Shown: piece by piece, positions 50,077 to 58,968 of the stretch
How positions within the stretch are numbered: the stretch's first letter is position 1
How the letters are laid out: the number at the start of each line of letters is the position of its first letter
Assembly (NCBI RefSeq): GCF_020723905.1
Contig: NZ_DYHZ01000001.1
Span: 578,484-642,483, forward strand
Length of the DNA stretch: 64,000 nt
Reading direction: 5' to 3'
Source: Anaerolinea thermophila
Lineage (GTDB): Bacteria > Chloroflexota > Anaerolineae > Anaerolineales > Anaerolineaceae
The notes under the pieces: generated by a model
The model's input: only the letters and a program-made list of their open reading frames with translations
The model's database searches: none
What the model was told of the DNA's origin: nothing
Translations under genes and position numbers: made by a program

Positions 50077-51198
50077 TCAACCCAGGTGCATGGGCATAAT
50101 CACATGCTGGAAGGACTCATCACCCACCGGCTGAAGCCGCGCCGGAGAGCGGTTGTCATTGGTCTGCAGAACCAGATTCGGGGTCTTGATGACTTCCAGA
50201 GCCTCGCGCAGGAATTTGACGTTAAAGGCAATCGCCAGGGTGGGACCTTCGATGTTGGCATCCACCAGCGACTCGTTGGCGCCAGTCTCTTCCGACTGGG
50301 CAGAGATCTCAATTTGTCCGGGGCGGTCGTCAAATTTTTGCAGGTGCAGGCGCACCACGCCGTTGCCCATGCGGGCAATGATCTCCGCCTGCTTGACGGC
50401 TTTGAGCAGGGCATCGGTGGAGACAATGGTGTGCGTCTTGTACGAGCGCGGCAGGATGACCTTGTAATCGGGGAAGTTGCCGTCAATCAACTGCGAGGTG
50501 AGTTGCAGATTTTCCATCTGGAAGACCACCTGCCCGCGTCCGGGCGGGACAATCAGGCGCACCTCTCCCTCCTGGGCAATGCGCGCCAGTTCCTGGAGTG
50601 CCCGTGCGGGGATGATGACGGAAATGGGCTGAGAAACCGGTTCGCTCAAACGCATCTGGCGCACGGAGATGCGGAAGCCGTCGGTTGCCGCCAGCGAAAT
50701 TTCATCGCCGCTGATAACCATCTGCACGCCCTGCAGCACGGGGCGGGCTTCCTCGGTGGAAGCCGCAAACGCCACCTGCTGAATCATCTCTTTGAAATCG
50801 GCAACCGGCAAAAGCACGCCGTGGTCGCTGTCCACCGCAGGAACAGGCGGGAATTCTGCCGCGTCAATGCCTTTTAATTCGGTGGACGAAGAACCGCATT
50901 TTACAGAGAGCGCCATCGAACGAGGATTGACTGCCAGATGAATCATCTCACTGGGCAGGGTGCCGATTAAGTCGGCAAACAGGCGGGCAGGCACAGTAAT
51001 GGAGCCCTCTTCCTGAATTTGTGCGCCGAGCCAGCAGGAAATTCCCAGTTCCAGGTTGGTTGCCGCCAGGCGCAAACGCCCTTCATCGGTCGCCAGCAGA
51101 ACATTACCCAGCACGGGTAAGGTACTGCGCGGAGCCACCGCTCGAGAAACCAGTCCAAGTCCATGCGCCAGTTGCTGTTGCGATACCGTAACCTTCAT
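50077..51198 (-). CDS. dnaN: DNA polymerase III beta subunit (sliding clamp)
   Basis: A 373-residue clamp protein with three similar domains: MKVTVSQQQLAHGLGLVSRAVAPRSTLPVLGNVLLATDE, then FPPVPAVDSDHGVLLPVADFKEMIQQVAFAASTEEARPVLQGVQM, and SYKTHTIVSTDALLKAVKQAEIIARMGNGVVRLHL, with the C-terminal VLQTNDNRSPARLQPVGDESFQHVIMPM motif that forms the peptide-binding pocket. Length and register are normal. It is not beside dnaA, recF or gyrB, and I see no DnaA-box cluster, so this is not an origin. It is the first gene of a pair with the PPDK_N protein. Start follows GAGAGGGTCATC. Confidence 0.97.
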   Translation of the reverse strand: MKVTVSQQQLAHGLGLVSRAVAPRSTLPVLGNVLLATDEGRLRLAATNLELGISCWLGAQIQEEGSITVPARLFADLIGTLPSEMIHLAVNPRSMALSVKCGSSSTELKGIDAAEFPPVPAVDSDHGVLLPVADFKEMIQQVAFAASTEEARPVLQGVQMVISGDEISLAATDGFRISVRQMRLSEPVSQPISVIIPARALQELARIAQEGEVRLIVPPGRGQVVFQMENLQLTSQLIDGNFPDYKVILPRSYKTHTIVSTDALLKAVKQAEIIARMGNGVVRLHLQKFDDRPGQIEISAQSEETGANESLVDANIEGPTLAIAFNVKFLREALEVIKTPNLVLQTNDNRSPARLQPVGDESFQHVIMPMHLG

Positions 51199-51257
51199 GA
51201 TGACCCTCTCCATCCAATCGGTGAGAATGTATGTTCAAAGTATATCAAAAAACCGCT

Positions 51258-52928
51258 TTAACGGGGTTGATTCCAGAGCATCGAGATGAGCAATCCAATC
51301 GCTACGCCCAGCACCAGAAAGAGCGCACCGCCCAGCAAAATCTGCACCCACCCGCCGGAGGGGGACATTGCCAGCAAAAACGCCAGCGCCACAATCAATG
51401 CCGCCAGCAGAATGCCAAAAACCAGGTAAATGAAGAGACGGTGCACCTGTTTCATGAAACGCTCGGCGCCAGCAACCTGCAAAGGAAGCGGCTCGCGGCG
51501 CTCGAAATCTTCCAGGATTTGCAAAGCCGCCCGCGGCACAGTGCGGATGAACTGCTCCCATTCCATGCCCATCTGAACGCCCTGCTCCAGCCAGGCCCGC
51601 CTGGGAAGGAACATCGCCAGGGTCAATTTTTGTACGAACGGCTCGGACACGGCAAACACATCGAAATCGGGGTCCAGTTGCAAACCAATCCCTTCCATCA
51701 TCGCCAGGGTTTTGCCCAGCAGCCACAGATTCGACGGCAGGCGCAGACGATGATGAAACATGATGGGGGTGATCTCTTCCATGACCTCGCGGGCACGGAT
51801 GTCCTTCAGGGGCAGATTGGCATATTTCATCAGCAGGCGGTTGATATCCAGCGCCAGTTGCCTGCGGTTGACATGCACATCGGCGGCGCCCATGCGAATC
51901 AGTTGATCCACAATGCCTTCAGCGTCCAGACGCACCGAAACAATGTACAAACGCACCAGTTCGGCGCGGTCACGCTCGCGTAAAAAGCCCACCATGCCAA
52001 AATCCATGGCGCCAATCACCTCGCCGGGCAGAATGACCAGATTGCCCGGGTGCGGGTCGGCATGGAAAAATCCATCTTCCAGCACTTCTTTAATCACAAT
52101 ACGGGCGCTGTTGAGGGCAATGCGTTTTAAGTCATATCCGGCGGCTTTGAGGCGGTCAATCTGATCAATTTTGATGCCATTCAGGTACTCCATCACCAGC
52201 AGACGCTGAGTGGTGTACTGCCAGTACACCTCGGGAATGTACAGGCAGGTCTCTCCGGCAAAGTTACGGCGGAAGCGCTCGGCGTTGCGCGCCTCACGGC
52301 GGTAATCCAGTTCATTACGCAGGGTAAAGGCAAATTCATCCACCACGCCAACCAGATCGTAATACTGACCCAGCCGGGTTCCGGAAACCCGCCGCGCCCA
52401 TGCCGTAAGAATGTCCAGATCCACCTTGACCTGCCGCTGAACGCCGGGACGTTGCACCTTCAGCACCACCTCTCTGCCATCGTGCAGGCGGGCGTAATGC
52501 ACCTGCGCCAGCGAGGCACTTGCCAGCGGTTGAGGGGAGATCTCCGCAAACACCTCTTCCGGAGGTCTGCCCAGTTCCTGCTCGATCACCGGGCGGATCA
52601 CCTCCCAGGGCAGGGGTGGGACGCTGTCCTGCAGGTGGGACAGTTCGCGGATGAATTCCGGAGGGAGCAAATCGGGGCGGGTGGAAAGGATCTGTCCCAA
52701 TTTAATAAAGGTGACACCCAGTTCTTCCAGCGCCAGCCGCAGATGCAGAGCCACCTCATCGGGCATGGAAGGCGCCGCCACGCTCCCCGCAGGCAGGCGC
52801 AGAAAGCGCCGGATGGGCGCCCATTGCGGATCGAGACGGGCAAACAAAAACTCCAGTCCGTGGTTGAGCAGAACACGGACAATTTCGCGGTAACGATGGA
52901 AGTGAAACTCCGGGAATAGAGGGAACAA
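51258..52928 (-). CDS. UbiB/AarF-family protein kinase-like ATPase (ABC1)
   Basis: A 556-residue protein. UbiB hallmarks: LALEELGVTFIKLGQILSTRPDLLP (KxGQ motif region), PLASASLAQVHYARLHDGREVVLKVQRPGV (A-rich nucleotide loop and VxKVQRPG), DGFFHADPHPGNLVIL (catalytic loop with HADPHPGN) and AMDFGMVG (DFG). The C-terminus has two membrane helices (LFIYLVFGILLAALIVALAFLLA and ILLGGALFLVLGVAIGLLI). Such proteins are ATPases for isoprenoid quinone biosynthesis or membrane lipid processes. I choose TTG at 52928 because GGGAGG with six-base spacing precedes it; an ATG at 52949 inside the hairpin is an alternative. Confidence 0.93.
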   Translation of the reverse strand: MFPLFPEFHFHRYREIVRVLLNHGLEFLFARLDPQWAPIRRFLRLPAGSVAAPSMPDEVALHLRLALEELGVTFIKLGQILSTRPDLLPPEFIRELSHLQDSVPPLPWEVIRPVIEQELGRPPEEVFAEISPQPLASASLAQVHYARLHDGREVVLKVQRPGVQRQVKVDLDILTAWARRVSGTRLGQYYDLVGVVDEFAFTLRNELDYRREARNAERFRRNFAGETCLYIPEVYWQYTTQRLLVMEYLNGIKIDQIDRLKAAGYDLKRIALNSARIVIKEVLEDGFFHADPHPGNLVILPGEVIGAMDFGMVGFLRERDRAELVRLYIVSVRLDAEGIVDQLIRMGAADVHVNRRQLALDINRLLMKYANLPLKDIRAREVMEEITPIMFHHRLRLPSNLWLLGKTLAMMEGIGLQLDPDFDVFAVSEPFVQKLTLAMFLPRRAWLEQGVQMGMEWEQFIRTVPRAALQILEDFERREPLPLQVAGAERFMKQVHRLFIYLVFGILLAALIVALAFLLAMSPSGGWVQILLGGALFLVLGVAIGLLISMLWNQPR

Positions 52929-52933
52929 GGCAA

Positions 52934-52963
52934 CCCTCCCTGCTCTCATCATAGCAGGGAGGG
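52934..52963 (-). promoter_or_regulatory. Hairpin covering the ribosome binding site of the UbiB-like gene
   Basis: Perfect 11-bp inverted repeat (52934-52944 / 52953-52963) with an eight-base loop. On the minus strand the 3' arm contains AGCAGGGAGG, which is the ribosome binding site for the TTG at 52928. No T tract follows, so it is not a simple terminator of the response regulator gene. Confidence 0.7.
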
Positions 52964-53008
52964 AGCAATCCGGCAAGGTCAATGCTCATCCGGAAGTTCC
53001 GCCTGACC

Positions 53009-53647
53009 TTACGTTTCCTGAATCAATCCGTGGCGCAGGGCAAAACGGGTGAGCGAGGCAATATCGTACAAATCCAGTTTTTTCATTAAATTCCCGCGGT
53101 GGGTTTCAACGGTTTTTGGGGAAATGCCCAGCGCCAGGGCAATGGCTTGAGTGGTGCATCCGCTGGCGAGCAACGTCAGAACTTCTTTCTCGCGGGCGGT
53201 TAACCGCTCCACCGGCGGCTGTGCCCGGATGACTTCCTGAATGCGCTCCATGGGAACCCCCGGCGGAAGGTATACTTCTCCCGCCACAGCAGTACGGATG
53301 GCGCGAATCAGTTCTTCATCGGGAACATCCTTCCACAGGTAGCCGCGCGCGCCTGCCTGCAATGCCCGGGCAATGTATTCCTCGTCTTTATACATGGAGA
53401 GCATGATCACAGCCGTGGAGGGCGAGATTTCCAGCACGGTGGTGAGAATCTCCAGCCCGGTGATGCCCGGCATGGAAATATCCAGCAAGAGCACATCGGG
53501 ATGAGACTGGCGCAATTGCTCAAGCGTTTCCTCTCCGCTGGCAGATTCCCCCACCACGCACAGATTCGGGTCAGTCTCCAGCAACAGGCGGATTCCCCGA
53601 CGCACCAGCGCGTGATCGTCAGCCAGCAGGATGCGGATTCCCGTCAT
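53009..53647 (-). CDS. NarL/FixJ-type response regulator
   Basis: A 212-residue regulator. Receiver: IRILLADDHALVRRGIRLLLE with the acidic pair, DVLLLDISMPGITGLEIL with the phospho-Asp, VIMLSMYKDEEY (Ser/Thr switch) and GARGYLWKDV (Lys). The C-terminal LuxR-type helix-turn-helix is LTAREKEVLTLLASGCTTQAIALALGISPKTVETHRGNLMKKLDL. The start ATG at 53647 lies inside the kinase gene (29-base overlap), so the two are coupled and form one signalling pair. Confidence 0.96.
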   Translation of the reverse strand: MTGIRILLADDHALVRRGIRLLLETDPNLCVVGESASGEETLEQLRQSHPDVLLLDISMPGITGLEILTTVLEISPSTAVIMLSMYKDEEYIARALQAGARGYLWKDVPDEELIRAIRTAVAGEVYLPPGVPMERIQEVIRAQPPVERLTAREKEVLTLLASGCTTQAIALALGISPKTVETHRGNLMKKLDLYDIASLTRFALRHGLIQET

Positions 53648-55217
53648 GATACCACTCCAGAACAACGCGCGTGCCCTTTCCGGGGGCGGTATCAATGAGC
53701 AGGTTTGCCCCAATCAGTTCTGCACGCATGAACAGGTTGTTTAACCCCAGCGATTTGCCAAATGTGGCGAGACGGGCTTGCTGTAAATCAAAGCCGCGCC
53801 CATCATCGCGGATTTCCAGCCGGGAACAGGTGGAAGTTTGTTCAAAAGTAAACCAGCAATGGGTTGCCTGCGCATGACGCAGGACATTGCTGAGGGCTTC
53901 CTGCGCCACGCGGTAAAACGCCAGTTCCACCTCGCGGGGCATGGGCAGGTACGATTCGGGGGTAGAGAGGGTCAGGGGCAGTGCCACCGAGTTCGCCATG
54001 TTATTCGCCAGCCAGCGCAAAGCGGTGACGAATCCCAGATCCTCCAGCATTTTGGGATGCAACTGCAGAGAAAGCGAACGCACCTGATTAAGGATGGAAG
54101 AAGCCAGATTCAAACTCTCATCCAGGTTTTGCCCCAGATCGGGGAAGGCCGTTTTTACAGCAGCGGCAACACGCGTCAGGTTTAAGTACAGAGCCGTAAT
54201 GGCTTGCCCTAACTGGTCATGAAAATCTCGAGCCAGACGCTTTTTTTCCTCTTCCTGAACGTTCATCAACGCTCTGGAAAGGCGGAAAAGATTGGCTTCA
54301 TTGTTGCGGGTTTTTTCATACAGGCGGCGGTTTTCTTCGACTTGCCGGCGGAGTTCATCCATCAATTCACGCTGGCGAAGCGCCATACTGAGCATATCCG
54401 CGCTGGGAAGCAAAAAGTTCAAATCATTTTCCTGGTACATACCGGGTTGGGAATGCACCAGCCCAACGGCAAAGCGCACATCCATTCCCGGGCGAATCGG
54501 CAAAAGCAGGAGGGAACGATCCTCTGCGCACAGCGATTCGCCATCCAGCGCGTAGTTTCCCTGAGAAAGGTCTTGAATGCAGTACGGTTGAGACACAGCA
54601 CGTAAAGCCGCCAGCAGGCTGCCCTGCAGAGAATGCTCCCCACCCTGTACCCAGCGGTCACCTGCAGGATGGTATTGCCAGACCACCGCATATCGGGACT
54701 GATCCAGGAATTTCCATAACACAACCCGGGTGCAGGGCAAGAGATTGGCAACCCCCTGGGCATACAGGTAGAACAACTCGTCCAGGGTGTTGCCCTTGAG
54801 AATCATGTGGTTCAACTGTTCCAGCCGGGTGAGTTTTTCGCCAGTACGCTTGCTCTCGGTAATATCCCGATTGACGGCAATCATTCCGATCATTTCGCCC
54901 TGTTCGTTTTCCAGCAGGGCAACCGTGGAGGCGATCCAGACCGGTTTTCCCTGACGGTCAAACTGACGTACAATCCCCCGCCAGATTTTCCTGCGGAGCA
55001 GGGTTTGAAAAGCCGTCTGAGAGGTTTCATTTGGGTCTTCGTACTGGGTGCGGAGGAACTGACTGACCGGTTTATTCAAAACCTCTGCGGAAGTCCATCC
55101 GTACAAAGCCTCTGCCGCGCGGTTCCAGAGGGTAATACGCCAGTCCCGGTCGGTGACAATAACCGCTTCACCGAGCGTTTCCAGCAACTTTTTCTCGAAA
55201 TCGACAGGTTCCGGCAT
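53619..55217 (-). CDS. Sensor histidine kinase (PAS + GAF + HisKA_3/HATPase)
   Basis: A 532-residue soluble kinase without membrane helices. A PAS domain (residues 10-125: ETLGEAVIVTDRDWRITLWNRAAEALYGWTSAEVLNKPV, ending GMIAVNRDITESKR) is followed by a GAF-like domain (about 145-285) and a coiled segment. The HisKA_3 dimerisation helix carries the phospho-His in LARDFHDQLGQAITALYLNL. The HATPase has EALSNVLRHAQATHC (N box) and LEIRDDGRGFDLQQ (G1), ending GKGTRVVLEW. The ATG at 55217 is used; a GTG lies one codon before. Cytoplasmic signal (redox, small ligand) is likely sensed. It is paired with the NarL-type regulator. Confidence 0.95.
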   Translation of the reverse strand: MPEPVDFEKKLLETLGEAVIVTDRDWRITLWNRAAEALYGWTSAEVLNKPVSQFLRTQYEDPNETSQTAFQTLLRRKIWRGIVRQFDRQGKPVWIASTVALLENEQGEMIGMIAVNRDITESKRTGEKLTRLEQLNHMILKGNTLDELFYLYAQGVANLLPCTRVVLWKFLDQSRYAVVWQYHPAGDRWVQGGEHSLQGSLLAALRAVSQPYCIQDLSQGNYALDGESLCAEDRSLLLLPIRPGMDVRFAVGLVHSQPGMYQENDLNFLLPSADMLSMALRQRELMDELRRQVEENRRLYEKTRNNEANLFRLSRALMNVQEEEKKRLARDFHDQLGQAITALYLNLTRVAAAVKTAFPDLGQNLDESLNLASSILNQVRSLSLQLHPKMLEDLGFVTALRWLANNMANSVALPLTLSTPESYLPMPREVELAFYRVAQEALSNVLRHAQATHCWFTFEQTSTCSRLEIRDDGRGFDLQQARLATFGKSLGLNNLFMRAELIGANLLIDTAPGKGTRVVLEWYHDGNPHPAG

Positions 55218-55325
55218 CACCCTCCCCCAGATATTTCAGGATGGTTTTTAAATTATACATAAAGATACCGGAAAAACATCCATTCCAAATGAATTTCAAA
55301 CGCCTTGAATCCGTCCGCGGCTGGT

Positions 55326-55354
55326 TTGACAGCCCTCATCAACCATGCTTTAAT
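55326..55354 (+). promoter_or_regulatory. Promoter of the HEAT-repeat gene, apparently leaderless
   Basis: TTGACA (55326-55331), 17-bp spacer, TTTAAT (55349-55354). The A of the ATG at 55361 is seven bases after the -10, and no ribosome binding site exists, so transcription may begin at the start codon. Confidence 0.65.
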
Positions 55355-55360
55355 ACAGAT

Positions 55361-57100
55361 ATGCCCCTTTTTGGTCCCCCCAATGTCGACGCCCTGAAAG
55401 CCCGCCGCGATGTCAAAGGTTTGCTGAACGCGCTGAAATACCGCGATGACCCCACTGTGCGCCGTAAGGCGGCGCAGGCGCTGGCAGAGATCATGGAAGA
55501 ACTGCCCGCAGAAGTGCGAGAGAAAATCATCCCTGCCCTGCTTGCCGCGCTGGAAGAAGTGGATTCCTCGGTTTTTCAGGCAGTGATAGGCGCGCTCAGT
55601 GCGGTGGGGCAACCTGCCATTCTGCCGCTCATTGGGGCATTACGCGCGCCTCAGGAACGGGTGCGCGAAGGGGCGGCGCGGGCACTGGGCAGACTGGGGG
55701 TCGGACTGAATGAGCCTGCTTATCTGCGTCTGGCGGTGGATCCGCTCATCGGCGCCCTGCGCGATAGCGCCTTCGTCGTCCGGCGCGCCGCGGCATGGGC
55801 GCTGGGAAACATCGCTCCCCGCCTGGACGCCGCCTCCCGGGGCCTGCCCGTGGAGAATCTGGTGCTGTGCCTTCGCGATCCTGTACCCGAGGTACGGCAG
55901 TTTGCCGCCGGAGCGCTGGGAAAAATCGGCGAGGGGCGTGCCATTCGCCCGTTGATTGCGGCGCTGGAAGATGACTCCTCAGTCGTGCGCAAAACCGCCG
56001 CCGAAGCCCTGAACACCTTAGGCTGGCATCCCACCACCCCCACCGAGCAGGTGCTGGAATGGATTGCCCTGCAAAACTGGGAGCGCCTTTTCCAGATGGG
56101 AGAAACTGCCGCTCCCGCGCTTTTGCACGTGGCAAAAGACCGGGATCGGGATGTACGAACGGGTGCCATCCGCGTGCTGGGCAAACTGGGTATACCGCAG
56201 GGTGTAGAAATCTTCCTGCAGAGTCTGCACGATGTGGACGCTGAAGTCCGCCGCGCCGCCGCCGAAGCGCTGGAACAGGCAGGCACGCCGCAAGTCGTTG
56301 AGGTGCTTTTACAAGCCCTGCGCGACCGCGACCGCGAAGTGCGCCGCCGGGTCATCCGCGCTCTCGGACGCACAAAAGACGCGCGCGCCGTTCCCCCGTT
56401 ACTGGGAATCCTCAAGAGCCATGAAGAAGACTTTGCCCAGATTGCCATGCAGGCGCTGGTAGAAATCGGGTTGAACGGGGTGCTTGCCATTATCCCCGCT
56501 CTGGGCGATGCCGACCCCTATGTGCAGGAACGGGTTGCCTGGGTGCTTACCCGGATGGGGTCTGCCGCTGTCCTGCCGCTGATTCAGGCGCTCCAGATGT
56601 CGCCTCCGCCCGTCAACGAATTTGCGGCCCGCATTCTGGGGGATATAGGCGATACGCGCGCCGTCTATCCGCTCATCAATGCGCTGGAAAACCCTTTACT
56701 GACCGGTTACGCCGCCCAGGCACTGGGCAAAATTGGCGATGCGCGCGCCGTCCCGCCACTGCTGGACTTGCTCAACGCCAACAGCGATGCCGTACGGCAA
56801 GCCGCCGCTCTGGCGCTGGGCAACATCGGCGATCCGCGGGCAGTGGACGCGCTCATTCCTTTGCTGAAGTCCAACGAACGCGCCACCCGGCTGGAAGCCG
56901 CCCACGCACTGCTGCAGTTGTACCGCTCCAACCGGCTGGATATCATCGCCAAGCGTAAAATCCTCGCTCAGCAAGACCGCATCACCGAGGCGCACGCCGA
57001 CCACCAGAGCCACGTGGATAACGTGCGTTCTTCGGACTGTCACCGCGATGAAATGTATCACCTGGATACCGGCATTGGTTTACCCTTCCCCACCGAATGA
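55361..57100 (+). CDS. HEAT-repeat (PBS lyase HEAT-like) protein
   Basis: A 579-residue all-helical protein. At least twelve repeats of about 30 residues are recognisable by the pattern DxxxxVRRxAAxALGxIG (for example DSAFVVRRAAAWALGNIA, DPVPEVRQFAAGALGKIG, DDSSVVRKTAAEALNTLG, DVDAEVRRAAAEALEQAG, DRDREVRRRVIRALGRT and NSDAVRQAAALALGNIGD). Such solenoids bind other proteins or act in phycobilisome-lyase-like or regulatory scaffolding. No catalytic residues are seen. Start at 55361 has a good promoter but no ribosome binding site. It overlaps nothing and the ABC exporter gene follows 11 bases later. Confidence 0.88.
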   Translation: MPLFGPPNVDALKARRDVKGLLNALKYRDDPTVRRKAAQALAEIMEELPAEVREKIIPALLAALEEVDSSVFQAVIGALSAVGQPAILPLIGALRAPQERVREGAARALGRLGVGLNEPAYLRLAVDPLIGALRDSAFVVRRAAAWALGNIAPRLDAASRGLPVENLVLCLRDPVPEVRQFAAGALGKIGEGRAIRPLIAALEDDSSVVRKTAAEALNTLGWHPTTPTEQVLEWIALQNWERLFQMGETAAPALLHVAKDRDRDVRTGAIRVLGKLGIPQGVEIFLQSLHDVDAEVRRAAAEALEQAGTPQVVEVLLQALRDRDREVRRRVIRALGRTKDARAVPPLLGILKSHEEDFAQIAMQALVEIGLNGVLAIIPALGDADPYVQERVAWVLTRMGSAAVLPLIQALQMSPPPVNEFAARILGDIGDTRAVYPLINALENPLLTGYAAQALGKIGDARAVPPLLDLLNANSDAVRQAAALALGNIGDPRAVDALIPLLKSNERATRLEAAHALLQLYRSNRLDIIAKRKILAQQDRITEAHADHQSHVDNVRSSDCHRDEMYHLDTGIGLPFPTE

Positions 57101-57111
57101 GAGGTACTTCG

Positions 57112-58866
57112 ATGAAACCACTGCAGTTAGTCTCTCGCTTTGCTCAACATTACTGGAAAGAACTGCTCATCACAGTGGTGAGCATGCTGGCGCTGGTTGG
57201 TATTCAACTGTTCATCCCCTGGGCAGTGCGCTCACTGATCAACACCGTCACTGCCGGGATGGACAGCCCCCAGACACTCCACGCCATCACCATGCTCACT
57301 CTGGCGGTGATCGCAGTGTACCTGATGCGCGGTGTATTCCAGTACCTGCGCAGTTACATGGCGCACATTGCCGGCTGGGGGGTGGTGGCAGACCTGCGCA
57401 AGTACGTTTACGACCACCTGCAGCGGCTGAGTTTGCGCTTTTATGAGGACAAGCAAACCGGTCAATTGATGTCGCGGGTGATCAACGACACCGACCTGTT
57501 CGAGCAGTTAATTGCCCACGCCGTGCCAGATGTGCTGGTGAACGTGATTACGCTCATCGCCATCAGCGCAGTGCTGTTCCATCTGAACTGGATTCTGGCA
57601 CTGCTCAGCCTTGTCCCCATTCCGCTGGTGGTGCTATCCCTGCGGCTGTACGCGCGCTATGTGCGTCCCCGTTTTGTGGAACGCCAGAAGGTGCTGGGAG
57701 AGTTAAATGCCATCCTCAACGATAATCTCTCCGGCATTCGCGAAATCAAAGCCTTTACGCAGGAAGAAGAGCAGTACCTGCGGGTGGGCAATGGGGTGGA
57801 CAATTACAAAAAAGCCAACCTCAAAGCCCTGCGACTGATGGCAATCTTTCAGCCCTTCATTGACTTTGCCTCTTCGCTGGGCACGCTGGTGGTGATCTAT
57901 TTCGGAGGACGCCTGGCGTTTCAGCAAACCCTGCCGGTGGCTGATCTGGTGGCATTCTTCCTGTATCTGGAAATGTTTTACCAGCCGGTACGCAACCTGA
58001 GCGGCGCATGGGAAGCCATCCAGAACGCCCTGGCAGGCGCCGAACGGGTCGCAGACCTGCTGGAAGAACAACCCGAACTGGAAAAGCGCCCGCACCCCGT
58101 TGTGCTTTCCGGTCGGGCAAAGGGACACATCCGCTTTGAGAATGTGTCCTTTGAGTACATCCCCGGCGAGCCGGTGCTGGAAAACATCAACCTTGAGATT
58201 CTGCCTGAGCAGGTGGTGGCGCTGGTGGGTCCTACCGGTGTGGGCAAATCCACGCTGGCGAGTTTAATCCCCCGCTTCTACGACGTAACCAGCGGTTCGC
58301 TTAAACTGGACGGTTACGATGTGCGCGACCTTTCACTGGAGTCTCTGCGCAGGCAGGTGAGCATTGTCCTGCAGGATGTCTTCCTGTTCCATGGCACCGT
58401 GCGGGAGAACCTGCTCTTTGGTCATCCCGACGCCAGCGAAGAGCAAATGATTGAAGCGGCAAAAGTTGCCAACGCGCACCGTTTCATCATGGACCTGCCC
58501 AACGGCTACGATACACTCATTGGCGAGCGCGGGGTGAAACTCTCCGGGGGGCAGAAACAGCGCCTTTCCATTGCCCGCGCGGTACTGAAAGATGCCCCTA
58601 TCCTGATTCTGGATGAAGCCACCTCGGCAGTGGATACGGAGACCGAACTGCTCATCCAGCAAGCCCTGGAACGATTGATGCGGGGACGCACTACCCTGAT
58701 CATCGCCCACCGGCTCTCCACCATCCGTAACGCCGATAAGATTGTGGTGCTGGAAGGACGACACATCGTCGAAGAAGGCTCTCATGAACAGTTGTTCTCG
58801 CGGCGCGGGCTGTACTACCGGCTTTGCACCATTCAAAGCCAGTTAGAACCAGTGCGGATGAATTGA
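57112..58866 (+). CDS. ABC exporter, fused membrane and ATPase domains
   Basis: A 584-residue half-transporter. Six membrane helices in the first 300 residues (LLITVVSMLALVGIQLFIPW, LVNVITLIAISAVLFHLNWILALLSLV and others), with the coupling-helix segment YDHLQRLSLRFYEDKQTGQLMSRVINDTDLFEQLI. The ATPase has Walker A LVGPTGVGKSTLASL, Q-loop SIVLQDVFLFHGTVREN, signature GVKLSGGQKQRLSIARA, Walker B APILILDEATSAVDTE and H-loop IIAHRLSTI. Works as a homodimer or with another half, exporting a lipid or drug-like molecule. Follows the HEAT-repeat gene by 11 bases. Start ATG at 57112 has GAGAGGTAC upstream. Confidence 0.95.
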   Translation: MKPLQLVSRFAQHYWKELLITVVSMLALVGIQLFIPWAVRSLINTVTAGMDSPQTLHAITMLTLAVIAVYLMRGVFQYLRSYMAHIAGWGVVADLRKYVYDHLQRLSLRFYEDKQTGQLMSRVINDTDLFEQLIAHAVPDVLVNVITLIAISAVLFHLNWILALLSLVPIPLVVLSLRLYARYVRPRFVERQKVLGELNAILNDNLSGIREIKAFTQEEEQYLRVGNGVDNYKKANLKALRLMAIFQPFIDFASSLGTLVVIYFGGRLAFQQTLPVADLVAFFLYLEMFYQPVRNLSGAWEAIQNALAGAERVADLLEEQPELEKRPHPVVLSGRAKGHIRFENVSFEYIPGEPVLENINLEILPEQVVALVGPTGVGKSTLASLIPRFYDVTSGSLKLDGYDVRDLSLESLRRQVSIVLQDVFLFHGTVRENLLFGHPDASEEQMIEAAKVANAHRFIMDLPNGYDTLIGERGVKLSGGQKQRLSIARAVLKDAPILILDEATSAVDTETELLIQQALERLMRGRTTLIIAHRLSTIRNADKIVVLEGRHIVEEGSHEQLFSRRGLYYRLCTIQSQLEPVRMN

Positions 58867-58887
58867 CCTCGCCCGACAACCAAAAGC

Positions 58888-58916
58888 ACACACCCCCCAG
58901 TTTCGGGGGTGTGTTT
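58888..58916 (+). terminator. Intrinsic terminator of the HEAT-ABC unit
   Basis: Ten-bp stem ACACACCCCC / GGGGGTGTGT (58888-58897 / 58905-58914), seven-base loop, short T run. Weaker than others. Confidence 0.7.
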
Positions 58917-58968
58917 GATATTCACCATCCAGGATCACAGATACGTCTCGGGCGCCCCGGTTTCCGTT

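Noticed and set aside
50077-51260. Possible replication origin at dnaN
   Set aside because: No dnaA, recF, gyrB or rpmH nearby and no cluster of TTATCCACA-type boxes seen; dnaN is simply placed elsewhere from the origin in this genome.
55361-57100. Repeats in the HEAT gene considered as a DNA repeat array or CRISPR
   Set aside because: The periodicity is at protein level (about 30 residues, degenerate); there are no identical direct DNA repeats with unique spacers anywhere in the window.
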